From Paludibacterium purpuratum (GTDB taxonomy: Bacteria > Pseudomonadota > Gammaproteobacteria > Burkholderiales > Chromobacteriaceae): 57,699 nt of DNA. The position numbers and the translations under genes were made by a program. Below are positions 17,335 to 28,689 of this stretch, in pieces (within the stretch, counting starts at the first letter, position 1; each line of letters opens with the position of its first letter). Under the pieces are notes generated by a model. That model worked only from the letters and a program-made list of their open reading frames with translations. It did no database searches and was not told the origin of the DNA. Where the stretch lies: positions 1 to 57,699 of the forward strand of contig NZ_SNZP01000020.1 in assembly GCF_004363805.1 (NCBI RefSeq), written 5' to 3'.

Positions 17335-18114
17335 GTGCCGGATCACATCTTGGAAAACGGCGATTCGCCAGAGCTCGAGGAGTTGTTCAACTCCATCGCG
17401 CATCAAGTTCAGGACACTACCGCGGCCGAGCAGGCACAGCCCGCCGCCCCCGCCGTAGAGTCGCCTGCGACGCCTGCGGCGACCGCGCCCATCGACCCAA
17501 GCCAGGTCGATCCAGTAATAATGTACGAACAGATTGGCCAATTGACTCGCAAGCTGCATGACGCCATGCAGTCGATGGGCTACGACAAGTCGTTGGAAAG
17601 CATGGTGGAGTTGCTTCCGGATGCCAAGGATCGACTCACCTACATCGCAACGCTAACCGAGACCGCTGCGGAACGCGTGCTCAACGCCACCGACATCGCC
17701 AAGCCGATTCAGGATGGCCTGGAAACGCAAGCCGATGCGCTGGCCAAGCGCTGGAACATGGTCTTCGCCAACCAGATGTCGGTCGGCGACTTCAAGCAAC
17801 TGGCGGAGGAAACCCGCAGCTTCTTGACCACGGTGCCGGAACAGACTCAGGCGACCAGCACGCAACTGCTGGAAATCGTCATGGCGCAGGATTTCCAGGA
17901 TCTGACCGGCCAAGTCATCAAGAAGATGATGGATATGTTCAAGGGTATCGAGCATGAGTTGGTATCGTTCCTGATTGCCTACTCGCCGACCGTGAAGCAC
18001 GTCCAGGTCGATACCAGCCTGCTCAACGGCCCGGTCGTCAACCCGGAAGGGCGCACCGATGTGGTGACCAGCCAGCAGCAGGTTGACGATCTGCTTGAAA
18101 GCCTGGGGTTCTAA
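17335..18114 (+). CDS. cheZ: CheY-phosphate phosphatase CheZ
   Basis: A 259-residue helical protein. The catalytic helix carries VMAQDFQDLTGQVIKKM at about residues 180-196, with the conserved glutamine that inserts into the CheY active site. The last residues, VDDLLESLGF, are the classical CheY-tethering tail. The N-terminal 60 residues are alanine- and proline-rich. I chose the GTG at 17335 because AGGAGG lies 7 bases before it, whereas the ATG at 17329 is only 1 base from that site. It lies in the expected place after cheY. Confidence 0.95.
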   Translation: MPDHILENGDSPELEELFNSIAHQVQDTTAAEQAQPAAPAVESPATPAATAPIDPSQVDPVIMYEQIGQLTRKLHDAMQSMGYDKSLESMVELLPDAKDRLTYIATLTETAAERVLNATDIAKPIQDGLETQADALAKRWNMVFANQMSVGDFKQLAEETRSFLTTVPEQTQATSTQLLEIVMAQDFQDLTGQVIKKMMDMFKGIEHELVSFLIAYSPTVKHVQVDTSLLNGPVVNPEGRTDVVTSQQQVDDLLESLGF

Positions 18115-18150
18115 CAAGAGTCGTAAGACATTGAGTACGAGGATGTCACC

Positions 18151-20079
18151 ATGAGTGAATTCGGCGGAATGGAAGAGCTGCTGCAGGACTTTCTGATGGA
18201 GTCGAACGACCTGCTGTCGGACGTCGACAACAAATTGGTCGAACTGGAAAAACGTCCAGACGACAAGGCCCTGCTCAACGATATCTTTCGGGGTTTCCAC
18301 ACCATCAAGGGCGGTGCCGGCTTTCTCAACGTGACAGCCATGGTCACGTTGTGCCACCGCACGGAAAACCTGTTCGACAAACTGCGTAACAGCGAATTGA
18401 GCCTGTCGCCCGAAGTGATGGACGTGATCCTCAGCGCCACCGGCGTGGTGCAGGATATGTTCGGCACGCTGGGACAAGGCCTGATGCCGCAACCGTGCGA
18501 TCCGGCGCTGTTGGCCGCGCTTGACGCCGTACTGGCCGGCGAAAGCCCGAGCAGCGCACAAGCCGCCGCACCGGCACCGGCACCCGCTCCAGCCAGCGCC
18601 GCCCCGGCACCGGCTCCTGCACAGCCCGCCGCCGCACCGGCGGATGGCGGACCGGACTGGAACGCGCTGCATCAAAGCGTGACCGGCAGCCAGCCGGCAG
18701 CCCAGGCCGCCCCGGCACCAGCAGCGGCGCCCGCGCCGGCTCCCGCACCGGTGGCCGAGGTCGTCGCACCGGCGGCCGTTCCCGCACCGGTCGCGGCCGT
18801 CCCGCCGCCGTCGCCCGCCAAGACACAGCCCACCGTGGCGCAGGCCAAGGCCGGCGGCAACGTCAGCGGGCCGCAGGAAAACACCATCCGTATCGATACG
18901 GTACGCCTGGACATGGTACTCAACCTGTCCGGCGAAATCGGGCTGACCAAGAACCGCTTGACCACCCTGCGTACCGAAATCCTGCAGGGCAATCACGATA
19001 CCAATACGCTGCGCTCGCTCGACGAATCGATCAGCCAGCTCGATCTGCTGGTCGGGGATCTGCAAAACGCGGTCATGAAGACCCGGATGCAGCCGATTGG
19101 CCGACTGTTCCAGAAATACCCGCGTTTGGCGCGCGATTTGGCGCGTCAGTTGGGCAAGGAAGTGGAGTTGGTGCTCTCGGGCGAGGAAACCGAACTCGAC
19201 AAGACCATGATCGAGGATTTGAACGATCCGCTGGTGCACTTGGTGCGCAACGCGGTCGATCATGGCTGCGAACTGCCCAACGAGCGGATCGCCATCGGCA
19301 AGAAGCCGCAGTCGACCGTGCAACTGACCGCCGAACAAGTCGGCGATCATATCTTGATCGAAATTACCGACGACGGCCGCGGCATGAATGCCGACTCCCT
19401 GCGTCGCAAGGCGATCGAGAAGGGCCTGATCGACGTAGAAACGGCCAACTCGCTGGACGAGAAGCAGTGTCTGCAGTTGATCTTCCTGCCCGGCTTCTCG
19501 ACCAAGGATCAGATTTCCAGCGTTTCCGGCCGCGGCGTCGGCATGGATGTGGTGCGCACCAACATCCAGAAGCTCAATGGCCGCATCGACATCAGCTCGG
19601 TGCCGGGCGAAGGCACGCGCATGAGCATCTCGCTGCCGCTGACCCTGGCGATTTTGCCGGTACTGGTGGTACGCGTCTGCAACCAGGCTTTTGCAGTGCC
19701 GCTGGCGATGGTGCGGGAAATCATCACCATCGATCCGGACGCCATCCAGGAAGTCTCCGGCAAGCCGACCATCGTGGTTCGCGACGAGATCCTGCCGCTG
19801 AAGACATTGGCCGGCCTACTCGGCTGGGAACCGACTCAGAAGCCCTGCTTCGGGGTGCTGATGCAGTCGGCGGAAAAGGCGTTCATCCTGGCGATCGATT
19901 CGTTCATCGGTCGAGACGATGTCGTGATCAAGCCGCTGCAAAACATCCGCCCCAAAGGCGTTGCCGGCGCCACGCTTTCCGGCGACGGCTCGGTGGTTCT
20001 GGTGCTGGACATGGAAGACCTCCTGTCCGCCAACGAGGCCGGCGGCGGTACCCGAATGTCAGAATTAATTTCCATATAA
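18151..20079 (+). CDS. cheA: Chemotaxis histidine kinase CheA (cluster 2)
   Basis: This 642-residue CheA has H50 in the P1 HPt (GFHTIKGGAGFLN). It has no clear P2 domain; in its place residues about 130-240 are an alanine/proline-rich tether. P3 begins near IRIDTVRLDMVLNLSGEI. P4 has the N box LVRNAVDHGCE and G boxes DDGRGMN and GRGVGMDVV. P5 continues to the C-terminus (MEDLLSANEAGG). Loss of P2 is known in some CheA lineages and would mean direct CheY encounter with P1/P4. It follows cheZ by 36 bases and precedes an EAL-HDOD gene by 6. Confidence 0.95.
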   Translation: MSEFGGMEELLQDFLMESNDLLSDVDNKLVELEKRPDDKALLNDIFRGFHTIKGGAGFLNVTAMVTLCHRTENLFDKLRNSELSLSPEVMDVILSATGVVQDMFGTLGQGLMPQPCDPALLAALDAVLAGESPSSAQAAAPAPAPAPASAAPAPAPAQPAAAPADGGPDWNALHQSVTGSQPAAQAAPAPAAAPAPAPAPVAEVVAPAAVPAPVAAVPPPSPAKTQPTVAQAKAGGNVSGPQENTIRIDTVRLDMVLNLSGEIGLTKNRLTTLRTEILQGNHDTNTLRSLDESISQLDLLVGDLQNAVMKTRMQPIGRLFQKYPRLARDLARQLGKEVELVLSGEETELDKTMIEDLNDPLVHLVRNAVDHGCELPNERIAIGKKPQSTVQLTAEQVGDHILIEITDDGRGMNADSLRRKAIEKGLIDVETANSLDEKQCLQLIFLPGFSTKDQISSVSGRGVGMDVVRTNIQKLNGRIDISSVPGEGTRMSISLPLTLAILPVLVVRVCNQAFAVPLAMVREIITIDPDAIQEVSGKPTIVVRDEILPLKTLAGLLGWEPTQKPCFGVLMQSAEKAFILAIDSFIGRDDVVIKPLQNIRPKGVAGATLSGDGSVVLVLDMEDLLSANEAGGGTRMSELISI

Positions 20080-20085
20080 GCAGGC

Positions 20086-21309
20086 ATGACAACAAAGAAC
20101 GCATTCATTGGTAGACAACCCGTCTTAAACCGAAATCAGCAGCTCATAGGTTATGAGCTGCTTTTTCGTCCCACGGCCGTGGCCGATGCCGCCGGTCCGA
20201 CCGCCATTCTCGAAGCCGATACCCAGGTTCTGGTCAACACGCTGAACCACATGGGCACGAGCTGGCTGGTCGGCAATAAGCTCGCCTTCATCAATGTCGG
20301 CGAGGAGATGCTCACGAGCGATTTCCTCGAACTATTGCCGCCGCGCCGCATCATCCTGGAAATTCCGCCGGATATCCCGCTCAGTGCCGAACTACAGTCG
20401 CGCGTGCGCCACTTGCGCTCGATGGGCTTCAGCATCGCGCTGGATAAGTTCCGCTTCGAGGCGCCATCGGCAGCCTTCCTCGAACATGCGAGCTACGTCA
20501 AACTCGATGTGCAGGACACGCCTGCCAACGATTTCCAGATGTGCGCCGCACGCCTGCGCAGCTTCCCGGTCAGCCGCATTGCCGAGCGCGTCGAAACCCG
20601 CGAGCAATTCCATCGTTGCCACGACCTGGGGCTGGACGGCTTCCAAGGCTTTTACTTCGCCCGGCCGGAAACACTGTCCGCCAAGGTCATCAATGCGACC
20701 TTTGCCAACACGCTGACACTGCTCAATTTGCTGCGTCAGGATGCGGACATACGCGCACTGGAAGATGTACTCAAGCGCGACGTCGCCTTGTCGTTCAAAC
20801 TACTGCGCTATGTCAATTCGGCAGCGGCCGGCCTGAATACCTCCATCACCTCTTTCGCGCATGCCGTGACTGTGCTGGGTTACAAGAAGCTATACCGTTG
20901 GCTGACCTTGCTGCTGATCACCGCCGACGACGGCGATGCCGTGCCGCCGGCGCTGCAGAAAACCGTGGTCACCCGCGGCCGTCTGATGGAGCTACTGGGT
21001 CAGGGCAAGGGCTTATCGCCGGAAACCTGCGACAATCTGTTCATCACCGGCATGTTCAGTCTGCTGAACGTACTGTTCGACATGCCGATGGATGCCGTCA
21101 TCGCGCACATGCATCTGCCCGAGACCATCAAGGCGGCGCTACTGGGCGGAGATAGCGACTACACGCCTTATCTGCGCTTGGCGCGAGCCTGCGAGGAACT
21201 ATCGTTGGCCGAAGTCCCGGAACTGTGTACCGAACTCGGCTTGAACAGCGAGCGTTTCAACCTGGCCCACACCTCCGCGCTGGCCTGGGTAGAAGGCCTC
21301 GGCTTATAA
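20086..21309 (+). CDS. EAL-HDOD signalling protein, probably without phosphodiesterase activity
   Basis: A 407-residue protein. The first half is an EAL-like fold (FIGRQPVLNRNQQLIGYELLFRP, then ILEIPPDIPL, IALDKFRF, and VKLDV). The signature is ELL rather than EAL, and the DDFGTG-equivalent is LDKFRF, so metal- and c-di-GMP-handling residues look lost. The second half is an HDOD domain (LNLLRQDADIRALEDVLKRDVALSFKLLRYVNSA), found in regulators of motility such as Vibrio CdgJ and YuxH-like proteins. It is 6 bases after cheA, so it is probably co-expressed with the chemotaxis genes. A role in surface motility control is plausible but inferred. Confidence 0.87.
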   Translation: MTTKNAFIGRQPVLNRNQQLIGYELLFRPTAVADAAGPTAILEADTQVLVNTLNHMGTSWLVGNKLAFINVGEEMLTSDFLELLPPRRIILEIPPDIPLSAELQSRVRHLRSMGFSIALDKFRFEAPSAAFLEHASYVKLDVQDTPANDFQMCAARLRSFPVSRIAERVETREQFHRCHDLGLDGFQGFYFARPETLSAKVINATFANTLTLLNLLRQDADIRALEDVLKRDVALSFKLLRYVNSAAAGLNTSITSFAHAVTVLGYKKLYRWLTLLLITADDGDAVPPALQKTVVTRGRLMELLGQGKGLSPETCDNLFITGMFSLLNVLFDMPMDAVIAHMHLPETIKAALLGGDSDYTPYLRLARACEELSLAEVPELCTELGLNSERFNLAHTSALAWVEGLGL

Positions 21310-21340
21310 TGCCCGGTTCCGACCCGACTCGAGCGCGCTG

Positions 21341-22015
21341 ATGAACTGCCTGGCCATCGACACTTCCACCGACTTCCTGTCGCTCGCACTGCAGTGGCAG
21401 GGACAACTGACGGTACTGCACGAACCGGCCGGACAGGCGCACGCCGAGCGTGCGCTGCCTGGCGTACGGCGATTGCTCGACGACATGGGCGTCAGCCTAT
21501 CGCAATTGGATAGCGTGATTTTCGGCCAGGGCCCCGGCTCGTTCACCGGGCTGCGCATCGCCTGCGGCCTGGCCCAGGGCCTGGCGTTCTCCGCCGACTT
21601 GCCGGTGATCGCCATTCCAACGCTCGACGCCATGGCGATCCAGGCACGGGGGCGCGTGCTGGTTTGCCTGGATGCGCGCATGCAGCAGGTGTATTGCGCC
21701 TGCTACGATACCGAGCACTGGCAACGCCTGACGCCGATCACCCTGCAAAACCCCGAAGATGTCGCACTCCCCGACCAAGCGTGCGACTGGGTCGGCGTGG
21801 GCTCCGGATTCCGCCAATACCGTCAAGCGCTGACAGAACGCCTGGCGGCACAACTCGCTTCGGTCGACGACCAGGTCGTGCCGGCCGCAACCCATCTGAT
21901 CCGACTGGCCGCAAGCGGTCGCTACCCGTCCACCCACGCGCGCGAGGCCAGCCTGCTCTATGTGCGCGACAAGGTGGCATTGACGAGCCAAGAACAACAG
22001 GCGCTGCGCAAATGA
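21341..22015 (+). CDS. tsaB: tRNA t6A biosynthesis protein TsaB
   Basis: A 224-residue ASKHA-type protein beginning MNCLAIDTSTDFLSLAL. Family motifs are GQGPGSFTGLRIACGLAQGLAF near residues 66-87 and the HAERALPG segment. TsaB partners TsaD and TsaE in making the t6A modification of ANN-decoding tRNAs. Its stop overlaps the rimI start (ATGA). The tsaB-rimI-UDG order is a common bacterial arrangement. Confidence 0.95.
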   Translation: MNCLAIDTSTDFLSLALQWQGQLTVLHEPAGQAHAERALPGVRRLLDDMGVSLSQLDSVIFGQGPGSFTGLRIACGLAQGLAFSADLPVIAIPTLDAMAIQARGRVLVCLDARMQQVYCACYDTEHWQRLTPITLQNPEDVALPDQACDWVGVGSGFRQYRQALTERLAAQLASVDDQVVPAATHLIRLAASGRYPSTHAREASLLYVRDKVALTSQEQQALRK

Positions 22016-22452
22016 TCGCCTTTCGCGCCGGTAAACCCGGCGACGTCGAGGAGATGGCGGCGCTGGAAGCACGCGCCACCGCGCACCCCTGGCGTATAGG
22101 GCAGTATCGCGATTCGCTACTCGCCGGCCATCTCTGCCTGGTCATGACGCAGGACGACACGGTGTGCGGCCAGGCATTCGCCATGTTGGTATTGAACGAG
22201 GCCGAAATTCTCAACATCGCCATCGACCCCACTCATCAAGGCCAGGGCTGGGGACGCCAGTTGCTCGATGAACTGCTGACACAGCTTCGCCAGTTCGGCG
22301 CCCACCGAGTCTTCCTGGAGGTGCGCGAGAGCAACCGGGCAGCCCGGAGCTTGTACCAGCACCGCGGCTTCGTCGAAACGGGGTTGCGAAAGCACTACTA
22401 CCCGACCGCAACCGGTCGGGAACATGCCATTCTGATGGAGATTCAGCTGTGA
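22012..22452 (+). CDS. rimI: Ribosomal protein bS18 alanine N-acetyltransferase
   Basis: A 146-residue GNAT acetyltransferase. It shows the acetyl-CoA loop NIAIDPTHQGQGWGRQLLDELL near residues 69-90 and the C-terminal LEVRESNRAARSLYQHRGF with catalytic tyrosine, both typical of RimI. The enzyme acetylates the N-terminal alanine of ribosomal protein S18. I start at the ATG overlapping the tsaB stop; the frame runs open further upstream, within tsaB. Its own stop overlaps the GTG of the next gene. Confidence 0.93.
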   Translation: MIAFRAGKPGDVEEMAALEARATAHPWRIGQYRDSLLAGHLCLVMTQDDTVCGQAFAMLVLNEAEILNIAIDPTHQGQGWGRQLLDELLTQLRQFGAHRVFLEVRESNRAARSLYQHRGFVETGLRKHYYPTATGREHAILMEIQL

Positions 22453-23261
22453 GCCGCAAGCCGCAGATCGTCGAAGCACTTGGACTCGGGCCGATCTGGC
22501 AAGTCCGCGACGCGCGGCTCGCCGCGCATCCGGCCAGCAGTTGGCTGCAGGCGCCCGCCCAGATCGAGGCGCCCGCGCCGCTCCCCATGATCGAGTGCGC
22601 ATCCCAAGAACAGGACATGGCGGTCGCCATGCCCTCCCCCGAGCCCGCCAGTCCGCCGGCAAGCGACTTTACCCAGCAGCCCGCGCCAAACGTCGCGCCG
22701 TCGTCGACCGAGCAACCAAGCTGGGAGGCGCTCGAGAGCGCCGTGCGCTCGTGCCAGCTGTGCCGCCTCTGCAACACCCGTACTCAACCGGTGTTCGGTC
22801 GCGGCAACCGCCACGCACGTTGGATGATCGTGGGCGAAGCCCCGGGAGAGCAGGAAGATCGACAAGGCCAACCCTTCGTCGGACGGGCAGGAAAGCTGCT
22901 CGACAACATGCTGGCCGCGGCCGGACTCTCGCCGCAGGACGACGTTTTCATCGCCAATGTGCTGAAATGCCGCCCACCGGGCAACCGCAACCCAGCGGGC
23001 GACGAAATCGCCGCCTGCCAGCCATACCTGCTGCAGCAGATCGCCCACATCCAGCCCGACATTATCTTGGCGCTGGGCCGGTTCGCCGCGCAAACCCTGT
23101 TGCAGACCGAACTGAGCATCAGCCGCTTACGCGGCAAAGTGCACGATTACCAAGGCCATCCGCTGATCGTCAGCTATCACCCGGCCTACCTGCTGCGCAA
23201 TCCACCCGATAAATCCAAGGCCTGGCAAGACTGGGTACTGGCGAAACGCACGTTGGCGTAG
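22449..23261 (+). CDS. Family 4-type uracil-DNA glycosylase with Fe-S cluster
   Basis: A 270-residue DNA-repair enzyme. After an N-terminal proline/alanine-rich region (about 1-95) with no known fold comes the catalytic domain: CQLCRLCNTRTQPVFG, VGEAPGEQEDRQGQPFVG, NVLKCRPPGNRNP, and SYHPAYLLRN. Cysteines in CQLC, KC and AACQ fit the four ligands of a [4Fe-4S] cluster in family 4 enzymes. It removes uracil from DNA. Start is GTG overlapping the rimI stop. The last codons and stop (TTGGCGTAG) match the flank of a REP unit, so the C-terminus may have been reset by a REP insertion. Confidence 0.92.
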   Translation: MSRKPQIVEALGLGPIWQVRDARLAAHPASSWLQAPAQIEAPAPLPMIECASQEQDMAVAMPSPEPASPPASDFTQQPAPNVAPSSTEQPSWEALESAVRSCQLCRLCNTRTQPVFGRGNRHARWMIVGEAPGEQEDRQGQPFVGRAGKLLDNMLAAAGLSPQDDVFIANVLKCRPPGNRNPAGDEIAACQPYLLQQIAHIQPDIILALGRFAAQTLLQTELSISRLRGKVHDYQGHPLIVSYHPAYLLRNPPDKSKAWQDWVLAKRTLA

Positions 23262-23267
23262 CGGGAT

Positions 23268-23344
23268 GGTGCGTTGCTTCGCGAACGCACCCTACTCATG
23301 AAACGTACATTGGCGTAGGTTGCATTCGCCGCAGGCAATGCAAC
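23268..23344. repeat. REP pair, GTAG family (locus 2)
   Basis: Two inverted units: B at 23268-23295 (hairpin around GCTTCGC ending CTAC) and A at 23315-23344 (GTAG then a GTTGCATT...AATGCAAC stem). They face away from each other, CTAC...GTAG, as in a BIME-like pair. They lie between the convergent UDG and rpmG genes. Confidence 0.85.
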
Positions 23345-23358
23345 AAGTGCAAAAAACA

Positions 23359-23386
23359 AAAAACCCTTCGATTTCGAAGGGTTTTT
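23359..23386. terminator. Bidirectional rho-independent terminator
   Basis: A stem AAACCCTTCGA/TCGAAGGGTTT with a TT loop has a run of T on one side and of A on the other, so it can end transcription from both the UDG and the rpmB-rpmG side. Confidence 0.9.
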
Positions 23387-23414
23387 CATGTGTGCCACGT
23401 CACCGGAGCCAGGC

Positions 23415-23570
23415 TTACTTCAGCTTGGTTTCCTTGTACAGAACATGCTTGCGGGCGACGGGATCGAACTTCTTGATCTCCATCTTTTCCGGCATGGTGC
23501 GCTTGTTCTTGGAGGTGGTGTAGAAATGGCCAGTGCCGGCAGTCGATTCCAGCTTAATCTTGTCGCGCAT
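23415..23570 (-). CDS. rpmG: 50S ribosomal protein bL33
   Basis: A 51-residue minus-strand frame reading [19 protein letters not shown] and ending [11 protein letters not shown], the typical L33 sequence without the cysteine knuckles of zinc-binding forms. It is below the length often used for automated calling. It sits 35 bases after rpmB, the standard rpmB-rpmG ribosomal pair, and ends at a bidirectional terminator. Confidence 0.97.
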   Translation of the reverse strand: MRDKIKLESTAGTGHFYTTSKNKRTMPEKMEIKKFDPVARKHVLYKETKLK

Positions 23571-23605
23571 GGTATACCTCAGTCGCTATCCGTGTTGTCG
23601 CCGAA

Positions 23606-23839
23606 TCAGATCTCGCCGCGAGCGCGCAGATCTGCCAGGACAGCATCGATGCCCAGCTTATCGATCGTGCGCAGCGCAGCATTGGAGATGCGCAGGCGGA
23701 TCCAGCGGTTTTCGCTTTCTACCCAGAACTTGCGATATTGCAGGTTCGGCAGAAAACGACGTTTCGTTTTGTTGTTGGCGTGGGAAACGTTGTTCCCGGT
23801 CATCGGACGCTTGCCGGTGACTTTGCAAACACGCGCCAT
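23606..23839 (-). CDS. rpmB: 50S ribosomal protein bL28
   Basis: A 77-residue L28 ([23 protein letters not shown] at the start, cut here to its key part [16 protein letters not shown]), of normal length. It has one N-terminal cysteine and not the zinc-binding CXXC pairs. It is the first gene of rpmB-rpmG, with a strong promoter 30 bases upstream. Confidence 0.98.
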   Translation of the reverse strand: MARVCKVTGKRPMTGNNVSHANNKTKRRFLPNLQYRKFWVESENRWIRLRISNAALRTIDKLGIDAVLADLRARGEI

Positions 23840-23868
23840 GTTGAACTCCCAAAACCGGTAAAACTGGC

Positions 23869-23898
23869 TTTATACCACAAAATCTGCGTTATATTCAA
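23869..23898 (-). promoter_or_regulatory. rpmB-rpmG promoter
   Basis: On the minus strand TTGAAT (23898-23893) and TATAAA (23874-23869) are separated by 18 bases, a near-consensus housekeeping promoter. The start of transcription would be near 23862, leaving a leader of about 22 bases. Confidence 0.75.
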
Positions 23899-24275
23899 GC
23901 CAGTGCACGCCTTGTGCCCAATATTCGGGGCAATGCGGCGTCGCGTTATTTAAATGGATGAATTGCGCAGTATACCCTCAATTCGGCATTCAAGTCGAAT
24001 CCTCTGCACGAAAGAGGCCGCCCATGTCGCATATTTGTGGCATGCCCGCACGAGCGCCATCCAGCGTCAGCCCCCTCCCTTGCCGCACACCCCGACATCG
24101 TCGGCCTATTTCTCCGACGGCAGAAGATTCTTCTCAAGACAGTTAATGACTTTTCCGATTTTAGTGCGTTGACGGGCTGTGCACGCGCCACCCAAATTGA
24201 CAGCCGCTCGGTGAGCCAATCCGACTTCCGGTTGACCGCGCATGCAAACAACATCTCGCACAAGGAAAAAAACAA
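23899..24275. other. Intergenic region before RTX-like gene
   Basis: No gene is supported here: short frames on both strands lack ribosome sites and family resemblance. Base use is mixed and less GC-rich than the genes. It should contain the promoter of the RTX-like gene, but no -35/-10 pair stands out. Confidence 0.5.
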
Positions 24276-25079
24276 ATGGAAACCCATATCCCAGCCAGCA
24301 GCGCCGACGCGACACAATCTTCTTCAGGCTTGCGCACGAAGCGGGCCACGTTCGCAAAGGCCGACAACACCTCCGGCGCCGATGCCGGCGACGGCGTCGT
24401 CGTCGTCATCGACGGCCAGCGCTGGACTCTCTCCGGCGCAAACGAGGCCGACGTACGCAGGAAGCTGCTCAGCATGGCCTCAACCGATGGCGACGACACC
24501 ATCAACGGTTTCAGCAGCCCCGACATTCTGAAGGGTGGCCTGGGTAACGACGTACTCGCCGGAGGTTCGGGAAACGACAAATACTACTATTACCGCGGCG
24601 ATGGCCACGACACCATTATCGAAAACCGGGACGGGGGCTTTGATTACTTGGAACTCAAAGGCATTCACCCGGACGAGGTGACTGTCGCGCGCAATGGCAA
24701 CGACTACATCGTGCACATCAGGGAATCCTCGCCCGGCGCCAATGACGGCGGTTCGGTCACGCTCAAGGACATGTTCCGCGGCGAGGACTACACGGGCTTC
24801 AACCGTGGCGTGGAGGTCATTGTTTTTCACGACGCAACCACCAGTTGGAACCTGGACACGATGCTCGCCAAGCTGTCGGAGCCAGCCGGCGACGACAACA
24901 TCGGTGGCGGCACATGGGTCCAGGACGTGTTGGACTTCCTCGGCCAGACGCCCCTTCCCGTCGAGGCGCATTTCGCTCCGGCACCCCCCATCGTCCACCT
25001 CAGCGAATGGATGTCGCCCTCTCCGACCGAGGAACTGCAGCGCTTCCTGTCGCAGCCCGCAAGCACCGGTATGCCATAA
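24276..25079 (+). CDS. Small RTX/haemolysin-type calcium-binding protein
   Basis: A 267-residue acidic protein. Residues about 70-105 carry two RTX nonapeptide-like turns (LKGGLGNDVLAGGSGNDKY) preceded by GDDTINGF. They lead into a segment of the kind seen next to haemolysin repeats (GDGHDTIIENRD, then a beta-rich region to about 190). There is no N-terminal signal peptide, which suits type I secretion via a C-terminal signal, though the C-terminus (FLSQPASTGMP) shows no decisive signal and no transporter is nearby. Very short for the family. Only two repeats would bind little calcium, so it could be a remnant or a minimal secreted protein. AAGGA ribosome site 9 bases before the ATG. Confidence 0.72.
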   Translation: METHIPASSADATQSSSGLRTKRATFAKADNTSGADAGDGVVVVIDGQRWTLSGANEADVRRKLLSMASTDGDDTINGFSSPDILKGGLGNDVLAGGSGNDKYYYYRGDGHDTIIENRDGGFDYLELKGIHPDEVTVARNGNDYIVHIRESSPGANDGGSVTLKDMFRGEDYTGFNRGVEVIVFHDATTSWNLDTMLAKLSEPAGDDNIGGGTWVQDVLDFLGQTPLPVEAHFAPAPPIVHLSEWMSPSPTEELQRFLSQPASTGMP

Positions 25080-26894
<1,815 letters not shown>

Positions 26895-26906
26895 AATGGC
26901 TAAAGG

Positions 26907-27031
26907 GGCCGGGCATCGCCCGGCCTCCGCACCGAATACGCAATCGATTCGACGGCCGCGGCCGTCCCTTTCCCTGAGCGCTATCGCTGATTTTGTTTTT
27001 GTCGTTTTGCATGACCCGCCCTTTCGGGGGC
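26907..27031 (+). terminator. Candidate terminator hairpins after pyrG
   Basis: A perfect 8-bp stem GGCCGGGC/GCCCGGCC (26907-26925) and a second weaker hairpin (about 27014-27031, followed by AATAAAATC). Neither has a proper T tract, so termination may be partial, with read-through into eno. Confidence 0.35.
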
Positions 27032-27036
27032 AATAA

Positions 27037-28350
<1,314 letters not shown>

Positions 28351-28362
28351 TATAAATAAAAT

Positions 28363-28653
28363 ATGCGCTGGCTGACCGTGACCCTGATAACACTGCTCGT
28401 TGCTCTTCAATGGCCGCTTTGGCTTGGCAAGGGCAGTTGGTTCAGGGTCTGGCAGCTGGATCGCCAGTTACAGCAGCAACGGGTGGTCAACCAACAACTG
28501 ATTGCCCGTAATGCTGCACTGGACGCCGAAGTACGGGATTTGAAGCAAGGGACGGATGCCATTGAAGAACGCGCCCGAAACGAATTGGGCATGGTCCGCA
28601 ACGGCGAGGTATTTTTCCAGTTGCTGGCCCCTGCAAGCGCAAACCGACAATAG
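28363..28653 (+). CDS. ftsB: Cell division protein FtsB
   Basis: A 96-residue bitopic membrane protein: short cytoplasmic N-terminus, one membrane helix (about 4-22), then a periplasmic coiled coil (about 30-70) ending in [18 protein letters not shown], the conserved FtsB motif. It links FtsL and FtsQ in the divisome. Position directly after eno is the classical ftsB context. Confidence 0.95.
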   Translation: MRWLTVTLITLLVALQWPLWLGKGSWFRVWQLDRQLQQQRVVNQQLIARNAALDAEVRDLKQGTDAIEERARNELGMVRNGEVFFQLLAPASANRQ

Positions 28654-28689
28654 CCATCTTGCGAGGCCGCCCTTTCTCCCGAAAGGCCG

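Noticed and set aside
17653-19350. 565-codon minus-strand frame
   Set aside because: Antisense to cheZ and cheA, no recognisable domain.
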